Made by a program: the position numbers and the translations under genes. Below are positions 44,192 to 51,969 of a stretch of 64,000 nt of DNA, piece after piece (position 1 is the stretch's first letter; the number at the start of each line of letters is the position of its first letter). Source of the stretch: JACKJK01 sp046159835. GTDB taxonomy: Bacteria; Pseudomonadota; Alphaproteobacteria; Rhizobiales; Tepidamorphaceae. The notes below the pieces were generated by a model. The model did no database searches. It saw only the letters and a program-made list of their open reading frames with translations, and was not told the origin of the DNA. Location: NCBI RefSeq assembly GCF_046159835.1, contig NZ_JBJXCY010000003.1, positions 62,001-126,000 on the forward strand, written 5' to 3'.

Positions 44192-45709
44192 TCAGAAAAC
44201 CTGCGCCAGCGCGATCACGGCCAGCGAGACGGCCCCGATCCACAAGGCGGTGTCGCGGCACCGGTTGGTCTGGCGTTCGCGCAGGCGGCCTTCCTCGGCG
44301 GCATCGGCAAAATCCTGCGCCAGCCGCTCGGCGCGCTGCAACAGGTTGGGCACGTGCTGGGCGACGCGCGCCACCGTGCCGAGGCCATCTGCGGCTCCCG
44401 CGATGCGCCCGGCGGGCCCAAGGTTGCGGGCGATCCATTCACCGACGACGGGTTCGGCCGAGGCCCACATGTCGAAGCGCGGATCGAGGTTTCGGGCGAC
44501 GCCCTCCACCACGACCATGGTCTTCTGCAGCAGCAGCAGTTCGGGCCGCGTGCGCATGGAAAACAGCTCCGTCACCTCAAGCAACTGGGCCAAGAGACGC
44601 GCCATGGAGATGTCGCTGGCCGACTGGTCGCGAATGGGGGTTCCGATGGCGCGCAGAGCCTGCGCAAAATCATCCACCGATTGCGTGTGCGGCACGTAGC
44701 CCGCCTCGAAGTGCACTTCCGCTGTGCGGCGATAGTCCTGCCGGATGAAGCCCCACAAGATTTCCGCAAGGAACGTGCGTTCGCGGCTGCCGAGGCGGCC
44801 CATGATGCCGAAATCCACTGCGACCAGCGTGCCGTCCGGTTCCACGAAGAGGTTTCCCGGATGCATGTCGGCGTGGAAGAAGCCATCGCGCATGGCATGG
44901 CGCAGGAACGACTGGATCGCATTGACCGCGAGCTTCGGCAGGTCGTGGTGCGAGGCGCGCAGGCCTTCGAGGTCGGACATCGGATGCCCGTCGATCCACT
45001 CTGTGGTCAGCACGCGCCGGCCCGTCGCCTCCCAGATGACGGCGGGAACGCGGAAACCGGCATCGTCCTTGGTGTTCTCGCCCATTTCGGCGATGGCGGC
45101 GGCTTCCAGGCGCAGGTCCATCTCGATTTTGGCCGAACGGGCAAGCTCCTCGCCAACGGCCTTGAGGCGCAGGCGGCGCGCCTCGCCGCTGAACGCCTCG
45201 CCGAGGCGGGCGGCGGTGGCAAAGGTGCGCAGGTCACGGGCGAATCGGCGCTCGACCCCGGGCCGAAGGATCTTCACGGCAACGGCGCGGCCATCCTTCA
45301 GGCGGGCCTTGTGCACCTGCGCGATGGAGGCTGCGGCGACCGGTCCGCCGAACTCGGCGAACATCTCCTCGATGGGCTGGCCGAGTTCATCCTCGACGGC
45401 CTTGCGGGCCTCCCTGGTGTCGAACGGCGGCAACCGGTCCTGCAGGGAGGAGAGATCGGTGGCGACACGCTGGCCGACGAGATCGCGGCGGGTGGCAAGG
45501 AACTGGCCGAGCTTCACGTAGCTCGGGCCGAGCCGCTCCAGCGCACCGGCAAGCCGGCGCCCGCCCTCGCGGCGCTCGATCAGCCGTGCGAGCGTGATGG
45601 CCGTGCGCGGGCCCGCGGGCAGCGCGCGTGCATCCACCGGCGCGAAGGCGCCTTCGCGTGCCAGAACGTAGCCTGCCCGCATGAGCGAGATCAGATCGCG
45701 GCCGAACAT
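44192..45709 (-). CDS. ubiB: UbiB family atypical kinase for ubiquinone biosynthesis
   Basis: ADCK3/Coq8-type protein-kinase-like ATPase needed for ubiquinone synthesis or lipid handling of the Coq complex. The 505 residues have the KxGQ motif (YVKLGQFLATRRDLV), the A-rich loop (AAASIAQVHKA) that replaces the P-loop, the catalytic HADMHPGN and the DFG (VDFGIMG). The C-terminus ends in a hydrophobic helix, the membrane anchor. The ATG at 45709 is preferred. It starts 10 bases after the ubiE stop. Confidence 0.94.
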   Translation of the reverse strand: MFGRDLISLMRAGYVLAREGAFAPVDARALPAGPRTAITLARLIERREGGRRLAGALERLGPSYVKLGQFLATRRDLVGQRVATDLSSLQDRLPPFDTREARKAVEDELGQPIEEMFAEFGGPVAAASIAQVHKARLKDGRAVAVKILRPGVERRFARDLRTFATAARLGEAFSGEARRLRLKAVGEELARSAKIEMDLRLEAAAIAEMGENTKDDAGFRVPAVIWEATGRRVLTTEWIDGHPMSDLEGLRASHHDLPKLAVNAIQSFLRHAMRDGFFHADMHPGNLFVEPDGTLVAVDFGIMGRLGSRERTFLAEILWGFIRQDYRRTAEVHFEAGYVPHTQSVDDFAQALRAIGTPIRDQSASDISMARLLAQLLEVTELFSMRTRPELLLLQKTMVVVEGVARNLDPRFDMWASAEPVVGEWIARNLGPAGRIAGAADGLGTVARVAQHVPNLLQRAERLAQDFADAAEEGRLRERQTNRCRDTALWIGAVSLAVIALAQVF

Positions 45710-45719
45710 TGCGTGCGCC

Positions 45720-46490
45720 TCAGATCTTCCAGCCGGAATGCAGTGCCGCGACACCACCGGTGAGGTTGCGGAACTGGACCCGCTTGAACCCGGCCTTCTC
45801 GATCATGCTGGCAAAGGTCTGCTGGTCGGGAAAGCGGCGGATGCTTTCCACCAGGTAGCGGTACGGCTCCGGGTCGCCGACGACGACGCGGCCCATGGCC
45901 GGGATCACGTTGAAGGAATAGAGGTCGTAGATGCGGTCGAGGCCGGGCGTATCGACGGCGGAGAATTCAAGGCACAGGAAGCGCCCGCCCGGCCGCAGCA
46001 CGCGGTAGGCCTCGTCGATGGCCTTCTGCACGTCGGTGACGTTCCGGATGCCAAAGGCGATGGTGTAGGCGTCGCGCGTGGAATCGGGCAGCGGCAGCGC
46101 CATCGCATCGCCCGCGGTGAAGCGCAGGTGCGCGTCATGCCCGCGCTTTTCCCAGCGCCGCGCGCCCTCGCCCAGCATCTGCGGGTTGATGTCGATGACG
46201 TCGATTTCCGAGCGCGGGCTGGTATCGGCAATTCGGAACGCGATGTCGCCGGTGCCGCCGGCAACGTCCACCACGCGGAAGGGCGCACCGGCATTGCCGC
46301 GCGGCGGGTTGAGCCAGGTCACCATCGCGTCTTTCCAGGCGCGGTGAAGGCCCCCGGAAAGCAGATCGTTCATCAGGTCGTAGCGGCGGGCCACCTTGTC
46401 GAAGACCTCGCCGACGAGGCGCGCCTTGTCGCCGGTCTCGACCTCCTGAAAGCCGAAATGGGTCCGCTCGTTGGGCTGCATGGTCATCAA
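45720..46490 (-). CDS. ubiE: Ubiquinone/menaquinone C-methyltransferase UbiE
   Basis: SAM-dependent C-methyltransferase that converts 2-methoxy-6-polyprenyl-1,4-benzoquinol to the 3-methyl form. The 256 residues begin THFGFQEVETGDKARLVGEVFDKVARRYDLMNDLLSGGLHR, the UbiE signature. VDVAGGTGDIAFR is the SAM motif I, and the C-terminus GGVAALHSGWKI is canonical. It heads the ubiE-ubiB-coaBC-dut run and is divergent from mutM. Confidence 0.96.
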   Translation of the reverse strand: MMTMQPNERTHFGFQEVETGDKARLVGEVFDKVARRYDLMNDLLSGGLHRAWKDAMVTWLNPPRGNAGAPFRVVDVAGGTGDIAFRIADTSPRSEIDVIDINPQMLGEGARRWEKRGHDAHLRFTAGDAMALPLPDSTRDAYTIAFGIRNVTDVQKAIDEAYRVLRPGGRFLCLEFSAVDTPGLDRIYDLYSFNVIPAMGRVVVGDPEPYRYLVESIRRFPDQQTFASMIEKAGFKRVQFRNLTGGVAALHSGWKI

Positions 46491-46619
46491 TCCTGGCGTT
46501 TCAAGCGACTGTGAGGAGAGCTTTCGCCCGCCAATTGCGCGGGACGATAGCGCATGGACCCGCCCGGCGCTATGTATGCAACCGCGCTGAATCGGAAAGG
46601 GTTTAACGAAGATACGATC

Positions 46620-47507
46620 ATGCCGGAATTGCCCGAAGTCGAAACCGTCAGGCGCGGGCTGGAACCGGTCATGGCCGGAGCGAAGGTGCGCAGCGTGACG
46701 CTGAACCGCGCAGACCTGCGCTTTCCCTTTCCGCCGCGCTTTGCCGAGCGGATCGCGGGCCAGACGGTCGTCTCGCTCGGCCGGCGGGCCAAATATCTGC
46801 TGGCGGAGCTATCCGGCGGCGAGACGCTGCTGATGCATCTTGGCATGTCCGGATCGTTCCGCGTCGCCGGCGAGGTCACCGGGGAAGACGCCTTCCACCA
46901 TGCCCGCAGCAAGCTGCCGGCCCACGATCATGTCATCTTCGACCTTGCGACATCCGCAGGCCCGGGCGCGCAGGTCATCTATAATGACCCGCGCCGCTTC
47001 GGATACATGGACCTCATCACAACGCCCGAGATGGCGGCCCACCCGCTGATCCGCGATCTCGGCCTTGAGCCGACCGGCAACCGTCTCGACGGCGCTTGGT
47101 TGTCGGAGGCGCTTGTCGGCAAGGCCGCGCCGCTGAAGGCCGCGCTGCTCGACCAGCGCATCATCGCGGGGCTCGGCAATATCTATGTGTGCGAGGCGCT
47201 GTTCCGGTCGGGGCTTTCGCCGCGCCGCAAGGCCGGAACGATCGCGCGACGCGGGGGCAACGCGACCGACCGCTCCACAAGGCTGGCTGAAGCCGTGCGC
47301 GAGGTCATTGCCGAGGCCATCGAGGCGGGCGGGTCCACGCTTCGCGACCACATGCGCACCGACGGGTCGCTCGGCTATTTCCAGCACCGTTTTTCCGTCT
47401 ATGACCGCGAGGGCGCGCCCTGCCCGAAACCCGGCTGCGGCGGCACCGTGCAGCGGATCGTGCAATCGGGCCGCTCGACATTCTTCTGCCCGGCATGCCA
47501 GCGTTGA
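46620..47507 (+). CDS. mutM: Formamidopyrimidine-DNA glycosylase
   Basis: Base-excision repair enzyme for 8-oxoguanine, with AP lyase activity. The 295 residues begin MPELPEVE; after Met removal, Pro becomes the N-terminal nucleophile and Glu3 acts with it. Lys in RRAKYLL contacts DNA, and the C-terminal zinc finger is CPKPGCGG-x-CPACQ. The ATG at 46620 is fixed by the catalytic Pro; an in-frame ATG at 46554 would inactivate the enzyme. It is divergent from ubiE, as in Rhizobiales. Confidence 0.96.
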   Translation: MPELPEVETVRRGLEPVMAGAKVRSVTLNRADLRFPFPPRFAERIAGQTVVSLGRRAKYLLAELSGGETLLMHLGMSGSFRVAGEVTGEDAFHHARSKLPAHDHVIFDLATSAGPGAQVIYNDPRRFGYMDLITTPEMAAHPLIRDLGLEPTGNRLDGAWLSEALVGKAAPLKAALLDQRIIAGLGNIYVCEALFRSGLSPRRKAGTIARRGGNATDRSTRLAEAVREVIAEAIEAGGSTLRDHMRTDGSLGYFQHRFSVYDREGAPCPKPGCGGTVQRIVQSGRSTFFCPACQR

Positions 47508-47609
47508 AGGCGAGCGGGCTTTCATTCCCCAACCGCCGCCTTATGGTGGCGTCGATGACAAATTTCGCAGCGGACGAAACGCTGCGCAACGTGACCGGAG
47601 CGAACGTTC

Positions 47610-48383
47610 ATGGCCTATGACCACATCATCGTCGAGGAGCGCGGAAATGTCGGGCTCATCACGCTCAACCGCCCGGACGCGCTGAACGCGCTGTCCACTC
47701 CGCTGATCGAGGAACTGGGCGAGGCGCTCGACAAGTTCGAGGAAGACGAGCGCATCGGCGCGATGGTCCTGACCGGCAGCGTGAAGGCCTTTGCCGCCGG
47801 CGCCGACATCAAGGAAATGAAGGACCGAACGTTTGCCGAGGTGTTCCTGGGCAATTTCATCTCGCGCTGGGAGCGCATCACGCGCGCCCGCAAGCCGGTG
47901 ATCGCGGCGGTTTCGGGCTATGCGCTGGGTGGCGGGTGCGAGCTGGCCATGATGTGCGACTTCATACTGTGTTCGACCACGGCGAAATTCGGCCAGCCGG
48001 AAATCAATCTCGGCGTCATCCCCGGTGCCGGCGGCACTCAGCGCCTGACGCGCTTCGTCGGCAAGTCGAAGGCGATGGAAATGTGCCTCACCGGCCGCAT
48101 GATGGATGCTGAGGAAGCCGAGCGTTCTGGCCTCGTCAGCCGCGTGGTGGAGCCCGACGACCTGATCGAGGAAGCGGTGACGACGGCCCAGAAGATCGCC
48201 GACATGGGCCGGGCCGCGGCGATGGCGGCCAAGGAATCGGTCAACCGCGCCTACGAGACGACGCTTGCAGAAGGCGTGCATTTCGAGCGCCGCCTGTTCC
48301 ATGCGCTGTTCTCGACGGAGGACCAGAAGGAAGGCATGGCGGCGTTCGCCGAAAAGCGCAGTCCGCAGTTCCGCAACCGCTAG
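47610..48383 (+). CDS. Enoyl-CoA hydratase
   Basis: Crotonase-fold hydratase of 257 residues for beta-oxidation or amino-acid breakdown. The oxyanion loops are AFAAGADIKEM and YALGGGCELAMMCD. The two catalytic Glu are in GGGCELA and near QPEINLGVIPGAGGTQRL. The substrate chain length cannot be told from sequence; short-chain (PaaF/FadB1-like) is most likely. It lies between mutM and rpsT, a stable order in the group. Confidence 0.93.
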   Translation: MAYDHIIVEERGNVGLITLNRPDALNALSTPLIEELGEALDKFEEDERIGAMVLTGSVKAFAAGADIKEMKDRTFAEVFLGNFISRWERITRARKPVIAAVSGYALGGGCELAMMCDFILCSTTAKFGQPEINLGVIPGAGGTQRLTRFVGKSKAMEMCLTGRMMDAEEAERSGLVSRVVEPDDLIEEAVTTAQKIADMGRAAAMAAKESVNRAYETTLAEGVHFERRLFHALFSTEDQKEGMAAFAEKRSPQFRNR

Positions 48384-48440
48384 AGGCCGGCGAGCCGGCA
48401 AAAGCCCGCGTTCCAAGCCGCATTGCGGCACGCGCGCGTG

Positions 48441-48470
48441 TTGACTGCGCGGCGTCAGTGGGGCTATACG
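48441..48470 (+). promoter_or_regulatory. Sigma-70 type promoter for rpsT
   Basis: TTGACT at 48441-48446, 18 bases, then TATACG at 48465-48470, about 148 bases before the rpsT ATG. Confidence 0.65.
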
Positions 48471-48481
48471 CTCTCCTCAAC

Positions 48482-48505
48482 CGGCGGCTTGCTTGCGAGC
48501 CGCCG
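48482..48505 (+). promoter_or_regulatory. 5' leader hairpin of rpsT
   Basis: A perfect 8-bp stem (CGGCGGCT with AGCCGCCG) with an 8-base loop starts about 5 bases after the expected transcription start. It may stabilise the mRNA or be part of S20 autoregulation. Confidence 0.4.
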
Positions 48506-48617
48506 CATGTATTTGCATCAACGAGATTTCCGGGTGAGCGCTTGAGGTGCCTGGCACCTTCGCAATCCGGCATCTGGATCGTGCCACTGACGGCACGCCG
48601 AGGATCGAGGACGAAAC

Positions 48618-48878
48618 ATGGCCAATACACGCTCGGCCAAGAAGATGGTGCGCAAGATCGCCCGTCGCACCGAGGTCAACAAGTCGCGCCGCACTTCCAT
48701 GCGCTCGATGGTTCGCAAGGTCGAGGAAGCCATCACTTCCGGTGACAAGGACGCCGCATTCACTGCGCTGCGCTCTGCGGAGCCGGAGATCGCGCGCGCC
48801 GGCCAGAAGGGCATCATCCACCGCAACACTGCGGCCCGGAAGATTTCCCGCCTGTCGAAGCGCGTCTCCGCGCTGTAA
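48618..48878 (+). CDS. rpsT: 30S ribosomal protein S20
   Basis: 16S-binding ribosomal protein of 86 residues, very rich in Lys, Arg and Ala. It starts MANTRSAKKMVRKIARRTEVNKSRR, diagnostic of bS20. It has its own promoter and terminator. It precedes the dnaA region, as in many Rhizobiales. Confidence 0.97.
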   Translation: MANTRSAKKMVRKIARRTEVNKSRRTSMRSMVRKVEEAITSGDKDAAFTALRSAEPEIARAGQKGIIHRNTAARKISRLSKRVSAL

Positions 48879-48931
48879 GGCCCGGTTGGCGGGGCGACCC
48901 GCCGCACATCCGGACTGTTCGAAGTATTCAT

Positions 48932-48964
48932 GACGCCGCCGGCCATCCGTCCGCGCGGCGTTTT
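48932..48964 (+). terminator. Terminator of rpsT
   Basis: A stem ACGCCGC/GCGGCGT (7 bp) has a 15-base loop, and the right arm ends at 48960 and runs into TTTTT. It begins about 53 bases after the rpsT stop. Confidence 0.65.
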
Positions 48965-49178
48965 TGGCGTTGCCTGCAGCGGAGCCCGAGCCTTCCGTTG
49001 CAGCACGGGTTCGATGGCATGAGAGGGCATGTCTTCAAGTAAAAAATCGCGCCAGGCGCGATGCGCTGTCGCGGTCTTTTCGCTCCGGGAAAAGGACCCC
49101 GCGCCAAATTCCGTTGCGGAATCAGCGTGTTCCCCGAGTGTCAGTCCCGTGACAGAAAAACTCTAATAAAATCATATA

Positions 49179-49320
49179 GTTGGACTCTGGTGCCACTGAC
49201 CACCAACCTGACGTGACGGTGAGTCAGTTGGTCGTTACGGATGCGTGACTCAATTTTTTTGCCCCTCTGGGATACCAGTCCGGAGGTCTCCCAGATGGCG
49301 ATTCCTGATTAGACTCCAAC
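49179..49320 (+). ncRNA. Candidate structured RNA, three-way junction
   Basis: Closing stem: 49179-49188 with 49311-49320 (9 of 10 pairs), perhaps extended by GCCA 49192-49195 with TGGC 49296-49299. Stem 2: 49202-49212 with 49223-49232, ten pairs and one bulge. Stem 3: 49266-49276 with 49285-49295, ten of eleven pairs, with loop AGTCCGGA. A rival hairpin GAGTCA/TGACTC (49221-49226, 49246-49251) followed by AATTTTTTT looks like a terminator and excludes stem 2. A TAAAAT at 49167-49172 would place transcription start near 49179. I do not recognise the family; it could be an sRNA or a switching leader. Confidence 0.4.
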
Positions 49321-49370
49321 CGCTTATGGTTCGAGCCCTCGCGACCCCGATTTGAGGGGGCTGGGAGGCG

Positions 49371-49385
49371 TTAACGGAATCTTCA
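49371..49385 (+). promoter_or_regulatory. CtrA-like site overlapping a GANTC
   Basis: TTAACGGAATCTTCA matches TTAA-N7-TTAA at 7 of 8 fixed bases, and the spacer contains a GAATC methylation site. Confidence 0.4.
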
Positions 49386-49514
49386 CGTCAGGCTGTTGCG
49401 GGGGTCCGGACGCTTGGCTATGGTCATTGGGCGGTTGGGGACTTCAACTGTCGTTTCCAAGATTAACGTCGTAGGGCGCAGCCTATTCTGGCTGTACGGG
49501 AGGTATTGGCTCGA

Positions 49515-49583
49515 ATGAGACTTGTTTATTCTTCCGCTTTTAGACCCAAGCCGTTTTTCTTCTACTTCGTTTTGGGCGCGTAG
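49515..49583 (+). CDS. Possible 22-codon aromatic-rich leader peptide
   Basis: An ATG at 49515 opens 22 codons ending in TAG. The second half contains PFFFYF, and seven of 22 residues are Phe or Tyr. GGGAGG lies 11 bases upstream, a long but usable spacing. The look is that of an attenuator peptide such as E. coli PheM, but the downstream genes (rhodanese, dnaA) have no phenylalanine link and no clear terminator pair follows. It may be chance. Confidence 0.2.
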   Translation: MRLVYSSAFRPKPFFFYFVLGA

Positions 49584-49737
49584 CTGGCGTCTCGCCGGTG
49601 GCCCGCGCGGTTTTTACCGCACGTCAAGTAACCGATTACATCAAGTGAAGCGTCCGTGATGCGGTCCAGAGCTGGCCCGCAAACGGTCGAATTGTGTCCA
49701 CACGACATCACACACCGAGAAGGCAAAGCGATCAACC

Positions 49738-50175
49738 ATGACGACCACGGACGCAATTTCAGCGCTTCCCTCCCGCGAGGCCTACGACGCCCTGTCAGCC
49801 GATGACGGCGCCGTGCTGATCGATGTGCGGACGCGGGCGGAATGGTCGTTTGTCGGGATCGCGGACCTCTCGGCAATGGGAAAGCAGCCTATCCTGATGG
49901 AATGGCAGCAATTCCCCGCCATGGACGTTGACGCACAGTTTGCGTCCCGGCTCGCTGCGGAATTGAAGAACCGCGGCGCAGACGAGGGTACCGGGCTTTA
50001 TTTCATCTGCCGGTCGGGAGCGCGCAGCCTGAACGCGGCGCGCGCCATGTCGGCGGCAGGTTTTTCCAGTTGTTTCAATGTTTCAGACGGATTTGAGGGC
50101 GATCTCGATGCCGAGCGGCACCGCGGTCGCGTCAGTGGATGGAAGGCGGCGGGCCTTCCGTGGGTGCAGTCATGA
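49738..50175 (+). CDS. Rhodanese-domain protein
   Basis: Single-domain sulfurtransferase of 145 residues. The active-site loop is CRSGARS with Cys91, and the fold markers LIDVRTRAEWSFVGI and GWKAAGLPW are present. It probably moves sulfane sulfur to thiols or cyanide; the partner is unknown. Its TGA overlaps an in-frame dnaA ATG at 50172 (ATGA), so the two are cotranscribed. This rhodanese-dnaA link is seen in other Rhizobiales. Confidence 0.9.
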   Translation: MTTTDAISALPSREAYDALSADDGAVLIDVRTRAEWSFVGIADLSAMGKQPILMEWQQFPAMDVDAQFASRLAAELKNRGADEGTGLYFICRSGARSLNAARAMSAAGFSSCFNVSDGFEGDLDAERHRGRVSGWKAAGLPWVQS

Positions 50176-50255
50176 GCGCTGTCGTGCAGTTGGGGGCTTC
50201 TGCCCGGCATCAGCCCGTGCCCGCGGAATGGACCGAAAACACAGGAGGCAAACAC

Positions 50256-51716
50256 GTGAAGCATGGCAACTCAGCCGGAGGGGGCTCCGGCAGTTCTGGC
50301 ACCGATTACGCGGCGGCGTGGGACCGTATCCTGAAGCGGCTCATCGCGGAGTTCGGTCACAACGTTTTCCAGAGCTGGTTTGCCCGGTTGAAGTTCGACG
50401 GGATCGATAACGACAGCGCCATCCTCTCGGTGCCGACGCCGTTCCTGCGCAGCTGGATCCGCGATAACTACCAGACCCGCATCTCCGCCATGTGGCAGGA
50501 AGAGCGCGCGGAAGTGACCGGCATCGACCTGCGGCTTCGCCGTCCCGGCCAGGCCGCCGCGCAGGCAGAAGCCGTGCAGGAGGCCAAGCAGGCTGCGAAA
50601 TCGCGCGCCGAGGCCATTGCCACCGAGGGCCGCAACCGCTCCAGTTCCAGTGACGGCATTCCGCTCGACCCGCGCCTGACCTTCGACAGCTTCGTTGCCG
50701 CGCCGACTAATACGCTGGCGCGCGCCGCGGCAAACGAGATCGCCAATGCCGCCGACGGTGTTGCGCCGCGCTACAACCCGCTTTTCATCCATGGCGGCGT
50801 GGGGCGCGGCAAGACCCACCTGCTGCACGCCATCGCCTGGGAAGTGCGCAACAAGGCCCCGCATCGCAAGGTGCGCCTGCTGTCGACCGACATGTTCATG
50901 CTGAAGTTCGTGTCGGCGGCGCGCGAGAACGACACGGTCGCCTTCAAGACCATGCTGCGCACCGGCGACCTGCTGCTGATCGACGATCTGCAGTTCCTCC
51001 AGGGCAAGAGCACGCACAAGGAATTCGGCTACACGATCAACGCGTTGGTCGAAAGCGGCAAGCAGATCGTCGTGGTGGCCGACCGTCCGCCCGCACGCCT
51101 CGAAGGCTTCGATGAGCGCATCAAGTCGCGGCTCGCCGGTGGCCTTGCGCTGGAAGTCGGCGCGCCGGATGCCGTGCTGCGCCGTGACATCCTCGACAAG
51201 CGGCTGGAAGCGGTTGCGCGGGACAACCCCTCGCTCGATCTCGATGAGGACGTGGTCGCCTTCATCGCCCGCAACCTGTCGAGCAATGGCCGCGACATCG
51301 AGGGCGCGCTCAACCGGCTGTGCCACAATGCGATGCATTGCAGCGACAAGATGACGGTGGAAAAGGCCGAGATGCTGATGCGCGACCTGATGGTCGCGCG
51401 CGAAAGCCGGCCGGTGAAGATCGAGTGGATCCAGAAGATCGTCAGCCAGGTCTACAAGATCAGCCGGCAGGACCTCGTCTCCGAGCGCCGCACGCAGGCC
51501 GTGGTGCGTCCACGCCAGATCGCGATGTATCTCTGCAAGACCATGACGCCGCGCTCGCTGCCCGATATCGGCAAGCGCTTCGGCAACCGGGATCACACAA
51601 CAGTGCTGCACGCGATCCGCAAGATCGAGGGCCTGATTTCCAAGGACGAGATGATGCGCCGTGAGATCGAATCACTGCGCCGCCGCATCGAGGACGAGGC
51701 CGACCGGGACGAATAG
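50256..51716 (+). CDS. dnaA: Chromosomal replication initiator DnaA
   Basis: AAA+ initiator that binds DnaA boxes and opens oriC. Starting at the GTG at 50256 (486 residues) it has an AGGAGG 7 bases upstream. An in-frame ATG at 50172 overlaps the rhodanese stop but lacks such a site. Domain I covers about residues 15-90 (AWDRILKRLIAEFGHNVFQSWF), then an Ala/Gln-rich linker. The AAA+ domain has Walker A GGVGRGKT (180-187) and Walker B LLLIDDLQF, and the C-terminal helix-turn-helix has GNRDHTTVLHAIRKI. It leads dnaA-dnaN-recF-gyrB. Confidence 0.97.
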   Translation: MKHGNSAGGGSGSSGTDYAAAWDRILKRLIAEFGHNVFQSWFARLKFDGIDNDSAILSVPTPFLRSWIRDNYQTRISAMWQEERAEVTGIDLRLRRPGQAAAQAEAVQEAKQAAKSRAEAIATEGRNRSSSSDGIPLDPRLTFDSFVAAPTNTLARAAANEIANAADGVAPRYNPLFIHGGVGRGKTHLLHAIAWEVRNKAPHRKVRLLSTDMFMLKFVSAARENDTVAFKTMLRTGDLLLIDDLQFLQGKSTHKEFGYTINALVESGKQIVVVADRPPARLEGFDERIKSRLAGGLALEVGAPDAVLRRDILDKRLEAVARDNPSLDLDEDVVAFIARNLSSNGRDIEGALNRLCHNAMHCSDKMTVEKAEMLMRDLMVARESRPVKIEWIQKIVSQVYKISRQDLVSERRTQAVVRPRQIAMYLCKTMTPRSLPDIGKRFGNRDHTTVLHAIRKIEGLISKDEMMRREIESLRRRIEDEADRDE

Positions 51717-51969
51717 GCGGCCCGTTTCACCCCCTTCAGCTCCACTTGCAGGCTTCGCGGCACGTTTTCGCCACTTCCCGGCGCTTGGCGGGGCTTGCAA
51801 CCGCGGACGCGAGCGGGCAAATTCTGCGTCCCCTCGCGCGATGCACGCGCAATGCGCCACACCCGCCACTGACGTTGCGGCATGGCGCGTTCAAGAGGTC
51901 TTTCCCGCCCGGGAACCGGGCCGGCGATCTGCCCGGCCCGCTCAGGCATCCAGCGTTGCGGAGACAGCC

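Larger units (their letters stand above)
48965..49737. promoter_or_regulatory. Gene-free control region upstream of rhodanese-dnaA
   Basis: Over 770 bases without a normal gene. It contains seven GANTC sites (49119, 49183, 49221, 49247, 49300, 49312, 49377), an AT-rich tract at 49151-49180 and a CtrA-like site at 49371-49385. A candidate structured RNA lies at 49179-49320 and a mini-ORF at 49515-49583. A hairpin (CAGCC/GGCTG) is at 49479-49494, and a weak DnaA-box-like GTGTCCACA at 49694-49702. It is probably the control region for rhodanese-dnaA. An origin role is possible, but I see no cluster of DnaA boxes. Confidence 0.5.

Noticed and set aside
49189..49295. Resemblance to a cobalamin riboswitch (GCCACTG plus an AGTCCGGAGGTC-like box)
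   Set aside because: The order and other B12 elements (GGGAATC-type and CCGCAACTGTAA-type boxes) are missing, and downstream genes are unrelated to cobalamin.
49694..49702. Single DnaA box
   Set aside because: Seven of nine matches to TTATCCACA and alone; too weak for an origin claim, noted only as possible autoregulation.
48965..49737. tmRNA, RNase P RNA, SRP RNA or 6S RNA
   Set aside because: No tag-peptide codons, no RNase P or SRP consensus segments, and the fold is a three-way junction rather than the long rod of 6S RNA.
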